DNA from: Pseudonocardia sp. C8 | GTDB taxonomy: Bacteria; Actinomycetota; Actinomycetes; Mycobacteriales; Pseudonocardiaceae | Length of the DNA: 64,000 nucleotides | Direction of reading: 5' to 3' | Assembly: GCF_014267175.1 (NCBI RefSeq) | Contig: NZ_JACMTR010000002.1 | Coordinates: forward strand, 3,373,501-3,437,500 | Part shown: piece after piece, positions 9,419 to 17,803 of the stretch | Numbering within the stretch: the stretch's first letter is position 1 | Layout of the letters: each line of letters starts with the position of its first letter | Program-made: the position numbers and the translations under genes | Notes under the pieces: generated by a model | Database searches by the model: none | Told to the model about the DNA's origin: nothing | What the model saw: the letters and a program-made list of their open reading frames with translations, nothing else

Positions 9419-10114
9419 TCAGCGGCGGCGCGCGTTGCCCCGGCGGTCGCCGGTCACCGCCGGGCCGGGTGCCGTCCACGTTCCCGCGGAGCGGGCGTCG
9501 GCGGCCGCCCGGGCGGCCGCCCACTGCTCGGCCGCGGTCGGCGCTCCGCCCTGGTGCGCGGCCCGGGCCTCCGCCAGCCGCGCGCGGTGCACCGCGGCCA
9601 GCTCCTCGGCCCTGGCCTGCGCCTCGGCCATCCGGTCCAGCATCGGCGAACGCCAGCAGTGGCAGATCGCGAGGGCGAGCGCGTCGGCGGCGTCGGCAGG
9701 CTTCGGCGGGGCATCCAGCCCGAGCACCTTGGTGACCATCGTCGTGACCTGGGCCTTCCCCGCCCGGCCCTCCCCGGTGACCGCCGCCTTCACCTCGCTG
9801 GGGGTGTGGAAGGCGACCGGCAGCCCGGCCCGTGCGGCGACCAGCGCGACGACGCCGCTGGCCTGCGCCGTCCCCATCACCGTGCGCACGTTGTGCTGGC
9901 TGAACACCCGCTCGACGGCGATGACGTCCGGCCGGTGCCGCGCCACCCAGCGCTCCACTCCGTCCGCGACGGCGAGCAGCCGGCGCTCGAGCGAGAGGTC
10001 GGACCCGCTGCGTACGACGCCGACGTCCACGAAACCGACCGAGCGGCCGGCGCCGGACTCGACGACCCCGATCCCGCACCGGGTCAGGCCGGGGTCGACC
10101 CCGAGCACCCGCAC
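9419..10114 (-). CDS. ruvC: Holliday junction endonuclease RuvC
   Basis: RuvC is the dimeric resolvase that cuts Holliday junctions. The four catalytic acids are in place: D7 in [11 protein letters not shown]68 in [10 protein letters not shown], and D141 and D144 in [13 protein letters not shown] at 10114 is chosen because it puts GVDPG at the expected position and an AAGGGG sequence lies about 8 nt upstream. The protein is 231 residues, some 50 to 60 longer than typical RuvC; the extra C-terminal part is Ala/Arg-rich and probably disordered. Its upstream region holds a 62-bp repeat array. Confidence 0.95.
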   Translation of the reverse strand: MRVLGVDPGLTRCGIGVVESGAGRSVGFVDVGVVRSGSDLSLERRLLAVADGVERWVARHRPDVIAVERVFSQHNVRTVMGTAQASGVVALVAARAGLPVAFHTPSEVKAAVTGEGRAGKAQVTTMVTKVLGLDAPPKPADAADALALAICHCWRSPMLDRMAEAQARAEELAAVHRARLAEARAAHQGGAPTAAEQWAAARAAADARSAGTWTAPGPAVTGDRRGNARRR

Positions 10115-10882
10115 CGCGTCACCCCTTCCGCACGCACGTTCGAGCCCGCACGCTACCGGCCACCGCCCCACGCCGGGCCGGGGCGCGCCCGGGACCGATG
10201 AGACGCCCGTATTCGCCCTGGCCGGGGCGGGATCGTGCCGATCGACCCGGCCGGGGCATTCCCGTTGCACGATGTCGCCCCGCCCGGGGCACCATCGTGC
10301 AGATCGACTCGGGTCCGCTACTCGGGGCGCACGGTGTCGTCCCACCGAGGGCGGCAACGTGCAGCTCGATCCCCGCGCAGACCTCGAGGTGCACGATCCC
10401 GCCCCACCCAGGGCAACACCGCGCAGATCAACTCGACCTCAGCGCTCGACACGCACGCTCCCGCCCCAACCAGGGCGACAACGTGCGACTCAACCCCGCC
10501 CAGCCCCCGAGATGCACGATCCCGCCCCACCCAGGGCAACACCGCGCAGATCAACTCGACCACAGCCATCCCGACTACGGCCCGGGCCGACCGCGCAGTC
10601 GAATGGGCTCGGCGCACAACGACGCACCTCGCGCCCGCCCGGAAGGCGGGATCGCGCTGATCGACCCGGGCCGCGGGTGCCGAGATGCTCCTCGATGCCG
10701 CCACGCTGGCCGAGCCCCGGTCGTCCGGGCGGCGCCCGGGTCACGTCCCAGCAAGCGCCCCGAGTCCGACCACCGCGTTCGCTGATTTCGGCGATGCACC
10801 GACCCGCCGATCCGGCGCACCCTGACGCGAGCCGGCCGCGGACGGTGCATCGGCCGCCGCGACGGCACGGAGGGGGACGGCC
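10115..10882. other. Divergent intergenic region carrying a repeat array
   Basis: This 768-base gap separates the ruvC start from the start of a plus-strand gene. It holds the 62-bp tandem array at 10205-10575 and a degenerate outlying unit near 10624-10657. Codon statistics and broken frames argue against a gene. The promoters of both neighbours must lie here, ruvC's probably in 10115-10204 and the other's in 10700-10870, but I could not assign boxes. Confidence 0.6.
10205..10575. repeat. 62-bp tandem repeat array, locus 1
   Basis: Units start at 10205 (degenerate), 10267, 10329, 10391, 10453 and 10514, a spacing of 62 nt with one of 61. Each begins with GCACG, continues with a GCCCC or CGCCCCA core and GGGC, and closes with CGTGC or CGCGC, so every unit can fold into a hairpin. 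The unit at 10267 is almost perfect: GCACGATG pairs with CATCGTGC, and GCCCCG with CGGGGC. Units at 10391 and 10514 are identical over their hairpins. The same family recurs at 46770-47236. A 62-nt period is not a multiple of three, so no repeated protein is encoded. Confidence 0.9.
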
Positions 10883-11389
10883 ATGACGACGACGGACCCC
10901 ACCGGCCACCGCGGTCCCTCCCCGGCCCGCGACGACGTGCACGAGGTCGGCGCGCTTCCCGGGACCCGGATCGAGTGGGTGATCGCGGCGGCGCGCGCCT
11001 CGGGGCTGCTGCTCGCCCTGCGCGCCGCCGAGGTCGCCGGCCGTGCGGCCCCGCCCCCACCGCTGGACAGTGGCCGGGCGCTGCGGGCGTGGGCGCGCGT
11101 CGTGCGGCCGGTGCTGGACCGCTCCGGGTGCACGACGGTCGGGGTCGGGCTCGACGACCTGCGGATCGTGGCCGCGGCGGCGGCCGCGCTCGGGTCGGCG
11201 CTGTGCCGCTCCCGGGCCGGCGGCACCGCCGATCCGGTCGTGGAGGTGCTCCGGGCGGACGCCGCGGCGCAGCAGGTGACGGCGGAGGACCTGGTCGCGC
11301 AGCTGGCCCGGGTGCACGGTGTGCTCACCGCAGCCGGCCCGGGATCGGCCGCGGAGATCTGGTGGGCCGGGGCCACGCCCCGCGGGTAG
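10883..11389 (+). CDS. Hypothetical protein, Ala-rich, 168 aa
   Basis: I do not recognise this gene. Starting from ATG at 10883, with GGAGGGGG about 6 nt upstream, it encodes 168 residues rich in Ala, Val and Arg, mostly predicted alpha-helical, with no signal peptide, membrane segment or catalytic motif. A central stretch (LDDLRIVAAAAAALG) and a C-terminal IWWAG are the only distinctive parts. Codon use is normal for this genome, which supports a real gene. It is divergent from ruvC across the 62-bp array and convergent with polA. Confidence 0.62.
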   Translation: MTTTDPTGHRGPSPARDDVHEVGALPGTRIEWVIAAARASGLLLALRAAEVAGRAAPPPPLDSGRALRAWARVVRPVLDRSGCTTVGVGLDDLRIVAAAAAALGSALCRSRAGGTADPVVEVLRADAAAQQVTAEDLVAQLARVHGVLTAAGPGSAAEIWWAGATPRG

Positions 11390-11425
11390 GCGTCAACCGC
11401 GCGGAGAGCCGTCTGCGGTCGACGC
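11390..11425. terminator. Hairpin between the convergent hypothetical gene and polA
   Basis: Arms GCGTCAACCGC (11390-11400) and GCGGTCGACGC (11415-11425) pair with one mismatch. The structure begins right after the plus-strand stop codon and lies 40 nt beyond the polA stop, so it can serve both convergent genes. Confidence 0.6.
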
Positions 11426-11465
11426 CAGGCGTCCGGCGCGGCGCATGCCCCGGGCGCGGCCCCGC

Positions 11466-14240
11466 TCAGTGCGCCGCCGCGTCCCAGCTGCGGCCGTAGC
11501 CGACCGACACCTCCAGCGGCACCGACAGCTCCGCGGCGGCCGCCATCTCCCGGCGCACGAGCGCCTCGAGGACCTCATGCTCACCGTCGGCCACCTCGAG
11601 CACCAGCTCGTCGTGCACCTGCAGCAGCATCCGGCTGCGCAGCCCCTCGGCCTGCAGCGCCCGGTGCACACCCAGCATCGCGACCTTGATGATGTCCGCG
11701 GCGCTGCCCTGGATCGGCGCGTTGAGCGCCATCCGCTCGGCCATCTCCCGGCGCTGCCGGTTGTCGCTGGTCAGGTCGGGCAGGTACCGGCGGCGGCCGA
11801 GGATGGTGGCGGTGTAGCCGTCCTTGCGGGCCTGGTCGACGACCCCGCCGAGGTAGTCCCGCACCCCGCCGAACCCGGCGAAGTAGTCCTCCATGAGGCC
11901 CTTGGCCTCGTCGGTGGAGATCCGCAGCTGCGTGGACAGGCCGTACGCCGAGAGCCCGTACGCCAGGCCGTAGTTCATCGCCTTGATCTTGGCGCGCTGC
12001 TCGACGGTCACCGCGGCCGCGTCGACGCCGAACACCCGGGCGGCGGTCTCGGCGTGGAAGTCGTGCCGCGACCGGAACGCCTCGATCAGCGCCGCGTCCT
12101 CGGACAGGTGCGCCATGATCCGCATCTCGATCTGGCTGTAGTCCGCGGTCATGAGCTCGGCGTACCCCGGCCCGACGACGAACGCGTCCCGGATCCGGCG
12201 CCCGGCGGCCGTCCGGATCGGCACGTTCTGCAGGTTCGGATCGGTCGACGACAGCCGGCCGGTGGCCGCGATCGTCTGCGAGTAGGTGGTATGGATCCGC
12301 CCGTCGTCGGCCACGGACTTGATCAGCCCGTCGACGGTGACCTTCAACCGGGTCGCGTCCCGGTGCTGCAGCAGGTACTGCAGGAACTCGTGACCGGTCT
12401 GCTCGTAGAGGCTCTGCAGCGCGTCCGCGTCGGTGGTGTAGCCGGTCTTGGTGCGCTTGGTCTTCGGCATCTCCAGCTCGTCGAACAGCACGACCTGCAG
12501 CTGCTTCGGCGACCCGAGGTTGATCTCCTTGCCGATCACGCGGTACGCGTTCTGCGCGGCCTCGCGGACCTGGCCGCCGAAGTCCGACTCCAGGTCGGAC
12601 AGGGCCTCGCCGTCGACCGCGATCCCGGCCGCCTCGCAGTCGGCCAGCACGAACGCCAGCGGCAGCTCGAGATCGGCGAGCAGCTCGGTGCCGCCCCGGT
12701 CGGCCAGCTCGGTGTCGAGCGCGTCCGCCAGCTCGGCGATCGCCGACGCGGCCAGCATCTCCTGCTGAGCCGCCTGCTGGTCGGCCTCCTCCTCGCCACC
12801 CAGCAACGACAGCTGCCCGTCGGCCGGCTCCTCGGTGCGCAGCTCGCGGCGCAGGTAGCGCAGCGCCAGGTCGGCCAGGTCGAACGTCCGCTGTCCCGGC
12901 CGCGCCAGGTACGCGGCCAGGGCGGTGTCGCTGGTCAGCCCCTCGAGGGTCCAGCCGCGCGCACGCAGGGCGTGCAGCACGGCCTTCACGTCGTGCGCCG
13001 CCTTCGGCACCGACGCGTCGGCCAGCCACTCGCCGAGCGCCGCCTCGTCGTCCGGGGTCAGGCCGGTCAGCGTGAGGTACCCGGCCTGCGGCACGCCCGC
13101 GGCGGCACCGGCGGCGCGCTGCTCGACGGTCGCCTCCCCGGTGGCGAGCGCGATCCCGGCGACGTCGCGGGCCGCGACCGGACCGCTCACGCCGGCGAAG
13201 CTGAGCGCGACCCGGCGACCGTCCCGGGCGTGCGCGTCGAGCCACGCCCGCACCCCGCCGGGTGCGATCACCGCGCCGGAGATGTCGAACCCGGACTCGG
13301 CCTCCGGCTCGGCCGACTGCAGCGTGGCGAACAGCCGCTCACGCAGCACCCGGAACTCGAGCTCGTCGAACAGCCGGTGCACCGCGTCGCGGTCCCAGGA
13401 GCGCACCTCCAGCTGCTCCGGGCCGATGCCGAGGTCGACGTCCCGGACCAGCTCGGTGAGTTGCCGGTTCAGCAGCACGTTGGCCAGGTTGGCCCGCAAC
13501 GCGTCACCGGCCTTGCCCTTCACCTCGTCGACCCGGTCGGACAGCGCGGCCAGCGAGCCGAACTCGCGCACCCACTTGGCCGCGGTCTTCTCCCCCACTC
13601 CGGGGATCGACGGCAGGTTGTCCGACGGGTCTCCACGCAGCGCCGCGAAGTCGGGGTACTGCTCCGGGCTGAGCCCGTACCGCTTGTCCACCTCGGCCGG
13701 GTCGATCCGCCCCAGGTCCGACACGCCCCGCTTCGGGTAGAGCACGGTGACGTCGTCGGTGACCAGCTGGAACGCGTCCCGGTCGCCGGTCGTGATGAGC
13801 ACCTGCATGCCCTGGGCCGCCGCCCGCGTGGCGAGGGTGGCGATGAGGTCGTCGGCCTCGTAGCCCTCGACGGCGAACACCGGGATGTTCAGCGCGGCGA
13901 GGACCTCCTTGATGAGGTCGATCTGGCCGCGGAAGTCGTCCGGCGTGGTGGTGCGGTTCGCCTTGTAGTCGGCGAACCGCTCGGCCCGGAACGTCTTGCG
14001 GGAGACGTCGAACGCCACCGCCAGGTGGGTCGGCTCCTCGTCGCGCAGCAGGTTGATCAGCATCGACGTGAAGCCGTAGACCGCGTTCGTGGTCTGGCCG
14101 GTGCCGGTGCGGAAGTTCTCCGCCGGCAGCGCGAAGAACGCCCGGTAGGCCAGCGAGTGGCCGTCGAGCAGCAGCAACCGGGGGCGGTCGGAGGTCGGCG
14201 TCGCCGCCTGCGTCGAGGCGGTCCGTGTGGCGGGGCTCAT
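11466..14240 (-). CDS. polA: DNA polymerase I
   Basis: This is Pol I, used in Okazaki-fragment maturation and excision repair, 924 residues. Residues 1 to about 310 form the 5'-3' flap exonuclease (LLLLDGHSLAYRAFFALP; GYEADDLIATLA; IPGVGEKTAAKWV). The middle 3'-5' exonuclease fold is present but its catalytic acids are absent: the place of the FDTET motif reads VALSFAG, so proofreading is probably lost, as in many actinobacterial Pol I enzymes. The C-terminal polymerase has motif A TADYSQIEMRIMAH (D700), the O-helix RAKIKAMNYGLAYG and motif C VHDELVLEV (D877). ATG at 14240 lacks a clear Shine-Dalgarno sequence. Confidence 0.97.
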   Translation of the reverse strand: MSPATRTASTQAATPTSDRPRLLLLDGHSLAYRAFFALPAENFRTGTGQTTNAVYGFTSMLINLLRDEEPTHLAVAFDVSRKTFRAERFADYKANRTTTPDDFRGQIDLIKEVLAALNIPVFAVEGYEADDLIATLATRAAAQGMQVLITTGDRDAFQLVTDDVTVLYPKRGVSDLGRIDPAEVDKRYGLSPEQYPDFAALRGDPSDNLPSIPGVGEKTAAKWVREFGSLAALSDRVDEVKGKAGDALRANLANVLLNRQLTELVRDVDLGIGPEQLEVRSWDRDAVHRLFDELEFRVLRERLFATLQSAEPEAESGFDISGAVIAPGGVRAWLDAHARDGRRVALSFAGVSGPVAARDVAGIALATGEATVEQRAAGAAAGVPQAGYLTLTGLTPDDEAALGEWLADASVPKAAHDVKAVLHALRARGWTLEGLTSDTALAAYLARPGQRTFDLADLALRYLRRELRTEEPADGQLSLLGGEEEADQQAAQQEMLAASAIAELADALDTELADRGGTELLADLELPLAFVLADCEAAGIAVDGEALSDLESDFGGQVREAAQNAYRVIGKEINLGSPKQLQVVLFDELEMPKTKRTKTGYTTDADALQSLYEQTGHEFLQYLLQHRDATRLKVTVDGLIKSVADDGRIHTTYSQTIAATGRLSSTDPNLQNVPIRTAAGRRIRDAFVVGPGYAELMTADYSQIEMRIMAHLSEDAALIEAFRSRHDFHAETAARVFGVDAAAVTVEQRAKIKAMNYGLAYGLSAYGLSTQLRISTDEAKGLMEDYFAGFGGVRDYLGGVVDQARKDGYTATILGRRRYLPDLTSDNRQRREMAERMALNAPIQGSAADIIKVAMLGVHRALQAEGLRSRMLLQVHDELVLEVADGEHEVLEALVRREMAAAAELSVPLEVSVGYGRSWDAAAH

Positions 14241-14276
14241 CGGCGGCGAGTCTAGAACCGACCCCCGACAACGAAC

Positions 14277-14305
14277 GCGGCCGCGCCCCGGTGGGACGCG
14301 GCCGC
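14277..14305 (-). terminator. Hairpin after yebC
   Basis: GCGGCCGCG (14277-14285) and CGCGGCCGC (14297-14305) are exact inverted arms with an 11-nt loop, 18 nt past the yebC stop and upstream of polA. It should end the yebC transcript and so separate it from polA. Confidence 0.65.
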
Positions 14306-14323
14306 GGGGGGGGTGTAACGGCG

Positions 14324-15073
14324 TCAGCCGACCTCGGCCATGACCTCGTCGGACACGTCGAAGTTCGAGTAGACGTTCTGCACCTCGTCGGAGTCCTCCA
14401 GCGCCTCGATCAGCCGGAAGATCTTCTTGGCCCCGTCGGCGTCCAGCTCGACCTGCATCGACGGGATGAAGGTGGCCTCCGCCGAGTCGTAGTCGATGCC
14501 GTTCTCCTGCAGCGCCGTGCGCACCGCGACGACGTCGCCCGCCTCGGACACGACCTCCCAGCTGTCGCCGAGGTCGTTGACCTCCTCGGCGCCGGCGTCG
14601 AGCACGGCCGCCAGCACGTCGTCCTCGGCCAGGTCGCCCTTCGGCAGGACGACGACGCCCTTGCGGGAGAACAGGTAGGCCACCGACCCGGGGTCGGCCA
14701 TGGTGCCGCCGTTGCGGGTCATCGCGGTCCGGACCTCGGTCGCGGCCCGGTTCCGGTTGTCGGTCAGGCACTCGACCAGGACGGCGACGCCGTTCGGCCC
14801 GTACCCCTCGTAGGTGATCGCCTGGTACTCGGCGCCCCCCGCGTCCGCCCCGGAACCGCGCTTGACGGCGCGGTCGATGTTGTCGTTGGGGACCGAGCTC
14901 TTCTTCGCCTTCTGGATCGCGTCGTAGAGCGTCGGGTTGGCGTCCGGGTCACCGCCGCCGGTCCGGGCCGCGACCTCGATGTTCTTGATCAGCTTGGCGA
15001 ACATCTTGCCGCGGCGGGCGTCGATCACGGCCTTCTTGTGCTTGGTCGTCGCCCACTTGGAGTGGCCGCTCAT
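14324..15073 (-). CDS. yebC: YebC/PmpR family protein (TACO1 type)
   Basis: The N-terminus [19 protein letters not shown] is the family signature, followed by [34 protein letters not shown] and [14 protein letters not shown]. At 249 residues the length is standard. Members are described as transcriptional regulators and, more recently, as ribosome-associated factors that help translation of difficult proline stretches; which applies here cannot be read from sequence. ATG at 15073 has AGGTGG about 10 nt upstream. In most actinobacteria yebC directly precedes ruvC; here polA and a repeat array intervene. Confidence 0.95.
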   Translation of the reverse strand: MSGHSKWATTKHKKAVIDARRGKMFAKLIKNIEVAARTGGGDPDANPTLYDAIQKAKKSSVPNDNIDRAVKRGSGADAGGAEYQAITYEGYGPNGVAVLVECLTDNRNRAATEVRTAMTRNGGTMADPGSVAYLFSRKGVVVLPKGDLAEDDVLAAVLDAGAEEVNDLGDSWEVVSEAGDVVAVRTALQENGIDYDSAEATFIPSMQVELDADGAKKIFRLIEALEDSDEVQNVYSNFDVSDEVMAEVG

Positions 15074-15347
15074 CGGCTGTCTGCCCACCTCTCGTGCTCG
15101 GGCCGCGCGCGTGCCACGGCCGGGGCAGGCCTCCGCCCGGCGGCGGCACGGGCCGCGACGGGTGGACCTGCGGGAACCCCTCGATGCTACCGGCGGCGCG
15201 GTCGCGCGCCCGCCCGCCCCGCACGACCGGCCGCCCGGCGACGTCCGCCGCACCGCGACGGCGGGTGCCGGCCGGGAGCGCTACCCTCAACGTTGTCGAC
15301 CACGATTGTCGTTCGTTCGGGTGGTCGGTGGCGGAAGGAGCGGGCAC

Positions 15348-15626
15348 GTGCTCGGAGCAGCGCTGGGGAAGGCCGCCGGCCTGGTGGCGAGCGGGCTGGC
15401 CGGTGCCGTCGCGTACGACGGCGTGAAGCGGGTCGCCCGCTCCGGCGCGGTCCGGGAGGCCGCCGTCACCATGACGTCGTGGGGGCTGCGCGGCGCCCGC
15501 GCCGCCGAGACCGGCGCCGAGAAGGCCCGGCTGGCCACCGCCGACATCGTGAGCGAGGCACGCGGCCGGATCGGCGAGGAGGCCCCGGTTCCGGGTGACG
15601 GCCACGGGCACGGCCACGAGCACTGA
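15348..15626 (+). CDS. PacL-type (DUF1490) metal-efflux accessory protein
   Basis: This 92-residue protein matches the DUF1490/PacL family, small membrane-anchored partners of P1-type ATPases; mycobacterial PacL1 (Rv3269) binds zinc and helps the exporter CtpC. Seen here: a hydrophobic N-terminal helix (LGAALGKAAGLVASGLAGAV), the family segment YDGVKRVARSGAVREAAVT, an amphipathic middle and a His-rich C-terminus GDGHGHGHEH that fits a metal site. GTG at 15348 has GGAAGGAG 7 nt upstream. The gene overlaps the ATPase gene by 32 nt, as expected for a functional pair. Confidence 0.88.
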   Translation: MLGAALGKAAGLVASGLAGAVAYDGVKRVARSGAVREAAVTMTSWGLRGARAAETGAEKARLATADIVSEARGRIGEEAPVPGDGHGHGHEH

Positions 15627-17796
15627 GGCGGGCATCCTGAGCACCGAGACCGGCGGCCCGGCCCTCACCGTCGTCAGCGACGCGGCCGGGCGCGTCCGCT
15701 TCACCGCGCCCGCGCTGCGCGGCCGGGTCGCACTGGCCGTCGCCGTCGAGGACGAGGTCGACCACGTCGCCGGCGTCCGCCAGGTGCACGCCTACCCGCG
15801 CACCGGCAGCGTCGTCGTCTGGTACCGCGCCGGGTGCGACCGGGTGGAGCTGACCGAGGCCATCGGCAAGGGACTCGGCGCCGACCCCGAGGCGACCGCC
15901 GCCCGCTCCCCGCGCTCGGCCGACACCCACCACGGGGAGCTGGCCCGGCTCGTCGTCGGCGGGGTCGCGCTGGCCGCGCTCGGGTTCCGCCGCTACGGCC
16001 TGCGCCGTCCGCCGCTGCTGGGCCCGACCAGCCGCACCGTCGCCACCGGCGTCACGATCTTCACCGGGTACCCGTTCCTGCGCGGCGCGCTGCGCTCGCT
16101 GACCGGCGGCCGCGGCGCGGGCACCGACGCGCTGGTCTCGGCGGCGACCGTGGCCAGCCTGGTGCTGCGGGAGAACGTCGTCGCGCTCACCGTGCTGTGG
16201 CTGCTCAACATCGGCGAGTACCTGCAGGACCTGACGCTGCGCCGGTCCCGGCGGGCGATCTCCGAGCTGCTCACCGGAGCCACCACCCGGGCCTGGACCC
16301 GGCTCGCGTGCGGCACCGAGATCGAGGTCGACATCGCCGACCTCGTGCTCGGCGACGAGGTCGTGGTGCACGAGCACGTCGTGCTCCCGGTCGACGGCGA
16401 GGTGGTCGACGGCGACGGCGTCGTCGACCAGGCCGCGATCACCGGCGAGCAGCTGCCGGTCTCGGTGGCGCCCGGCGCGCGGCTCCACGCGGGCTCGGTG
16501 CTGCTGCGCGGCCGGATCGTCGTCCGGGCGACGGCGGTCGGCCCGGACACCGCGATGGGCCGCATCCTCGACCGGGTCGAGCAGGCCCAGGGCGACCGGG
16601 CCCCGATCCAGACCGTGGGCGAGAACTTCTCCCGGCGGTTCGTGCCGGCGTCGTTCCTGCTGGCCGGGCTGACCCTGCTGACCACCCGGGACGTGCGGCG
16701 CGCGATGACGATGCTGCTCGTCGCCTGCCCGTGCGCGGTGGGCCTGTCGACGCCGACCGCGATCAGCGCGGCGATCGGCAACGGGGCCCGCCGCGGCATC
16801 CTCATCAAGGGCGGCGCGCACCTGGAGGCCGCGGGCCGGGTCGACGCGATCGTGTTCGACAAGACCGGGACGCTGACCGAGGGCCGCCCGGTCGTCACGA
16901 ACGTCATCTCGTTCCACGACGGCTGGGCCCCCGAGCAGGTGCTGGCCTACTCGGCGTCGTCGGAGATCCACTCCCGGCACCCGCTGGCGCAGGCGGTCAT
17001 CCGGTCCACCGAGGAGCGCCGGCTCGAGATCCCGCCGCACGAGGAGTGCGAGGTGCTCGTCGGGCAGGGCATGCGGGTGCAGGCCGACGGCCGGGTGCTG
17101 CTCATCGGCTCCCGCGAGCTGCTGCGCGCCCAGGGCGTGCCGGTGAGCCGCCGGGCCGCCGACTGGGTCCGCAAGCTCCAGAAGGCTGCCGAGACCCCGC
17201 TGCTGCTGGCCGTGGACGGCGAGCTGGTCGGCCTGGTGTCGCTGCGCGACACCGTCCGGCCCGAGTCCCGGGACGTGCTGGCCCGGCTGCGCGCCGACGG
17301 CGTCCGGCGGATCGTCATGCTCACCGGCGACAACCCGCGCACCGCGCAGGCGGTCGCCGCGGAGCTGGGCATCGACGAGTTCCGCGCGCAGGTGATGCCC
17401 GAGCAGAAGCAGGACGTCGTGCGCGCGCTGCGGGCCGAGGGTCACACGGTCGCGATGGTCGGCGACGGCACCAACGACGCCCCGGCGCTCGCGCTGGCCG
17501 ACATCGGGATCGCGATGGGGGCGGCCGGCACCGACGTGGCGGTCGAGACCGCCGACGTCGCGCTGGCCGCCGACGACCTGACCGCCCTGCTCGACCTGCG
17601 GGACCTGGGCCGGCGCTCGCTCACCCTGATCCGCCAGAACTACGGCATGTCGATCGCGGTCAACGCGGCCGGCCTGCTCGTCTCGGCGGGTGGGGCACTG
17701 TCCCCGGTGGTGGCGGCGATCCTGCACAACGCGTCCAGCGTGGCCGTCGTCGGGAACAGCTCGCGGCTGATCCGCTACCGGCTGCCGGCCGCCTGA
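15595..17796 (+). CDS. ctpC: P1B-type metal-transporting ATPase, CtpC-like
   Basis: This is a heavy-metal P-type ATPase, 733 residues, that exports a transition metal across the membrane at the cost of ATP. It shows the ion-site CPC (residues 378-380 in ACPCAVGLSTPTAI), phosphorylation motif DKTGTLTEG (D422), actuator ITGEQLPV, nucleotide-binding HSRHPLAQ and GDGTNDAPALA. There is no CxxC metal-binding domain at the N-terminus. Overlap with a PacL-type gene marks it as the CtpC subgroup, for which Zn and Mn are the reported substrates; the metal here is inference. Its GTG at 15595 lies inside the upstream gene, GAGGAGG about 12 nt before it. It converges on the DUF1996 gene with a 7-nt gap. 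Confidence 0.92.
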   Translation: MTATGTATSTEAGILSTETGGPALTVVSDAAGRVRFTAPALRGRVALAVAVEDEVDHVAGVRQVHAYPRTGSVVVWYRAGCDRVELTEAIGKGLGADPEATAARSPRSADTHHGELARLVVGGVALAALGFRRYGLRRPPLLGPTSRTVATGVTIFTGYPFLRGALRSLTGGRGAGTDALVSAATVASLVLRENVVALTVLWLLNIGEYLQDLTLRRSRRAISELLTGATTRAWTRLACGTEIEVDIADLVLGDEVVVHEHVVLPVDGEVVDGDGVVDQAAITGEQLPVSVAPGARLHAGSVLLRGRIVVRATAVGPDTAMGRILDRVEQAQGDRAPIQTVGENFSRRFVPASFLLAGLTLLTTRDVRRAMTMLLVACPCAVGLSTPTAISAAIGNGARRGILIKGGAHLEAAGRVDAIVFDKTGTLTEGRPVVTNVISFHDGWAPEQVLAYSASSEIHSRHPLAQAVIRSTEERRLEIPPHEECEVLVGQGMRVQADGRVLLIGSRELLRAQGVPVSRRAADWVRKLQKAAETPLLLAVDGELVGLVSLRDTVRPESRDVLARLRADGVRRIVMLTGDNPRTAQAVAAELGIDEFRAQVMPEQKQDVVRALRAEGHTVAMVGDGTNDAPALALADIGIAMGAAGTDVAVETADVALAADDLTALLDLRDLGRRSLTLIRQNYGMSIAVNAAGLLVSAGGALSPVVAAILHNASSVAVVGNSSRLIRYRLPAA

Positions 17797-17803
17797 CCTC
17801 GAG

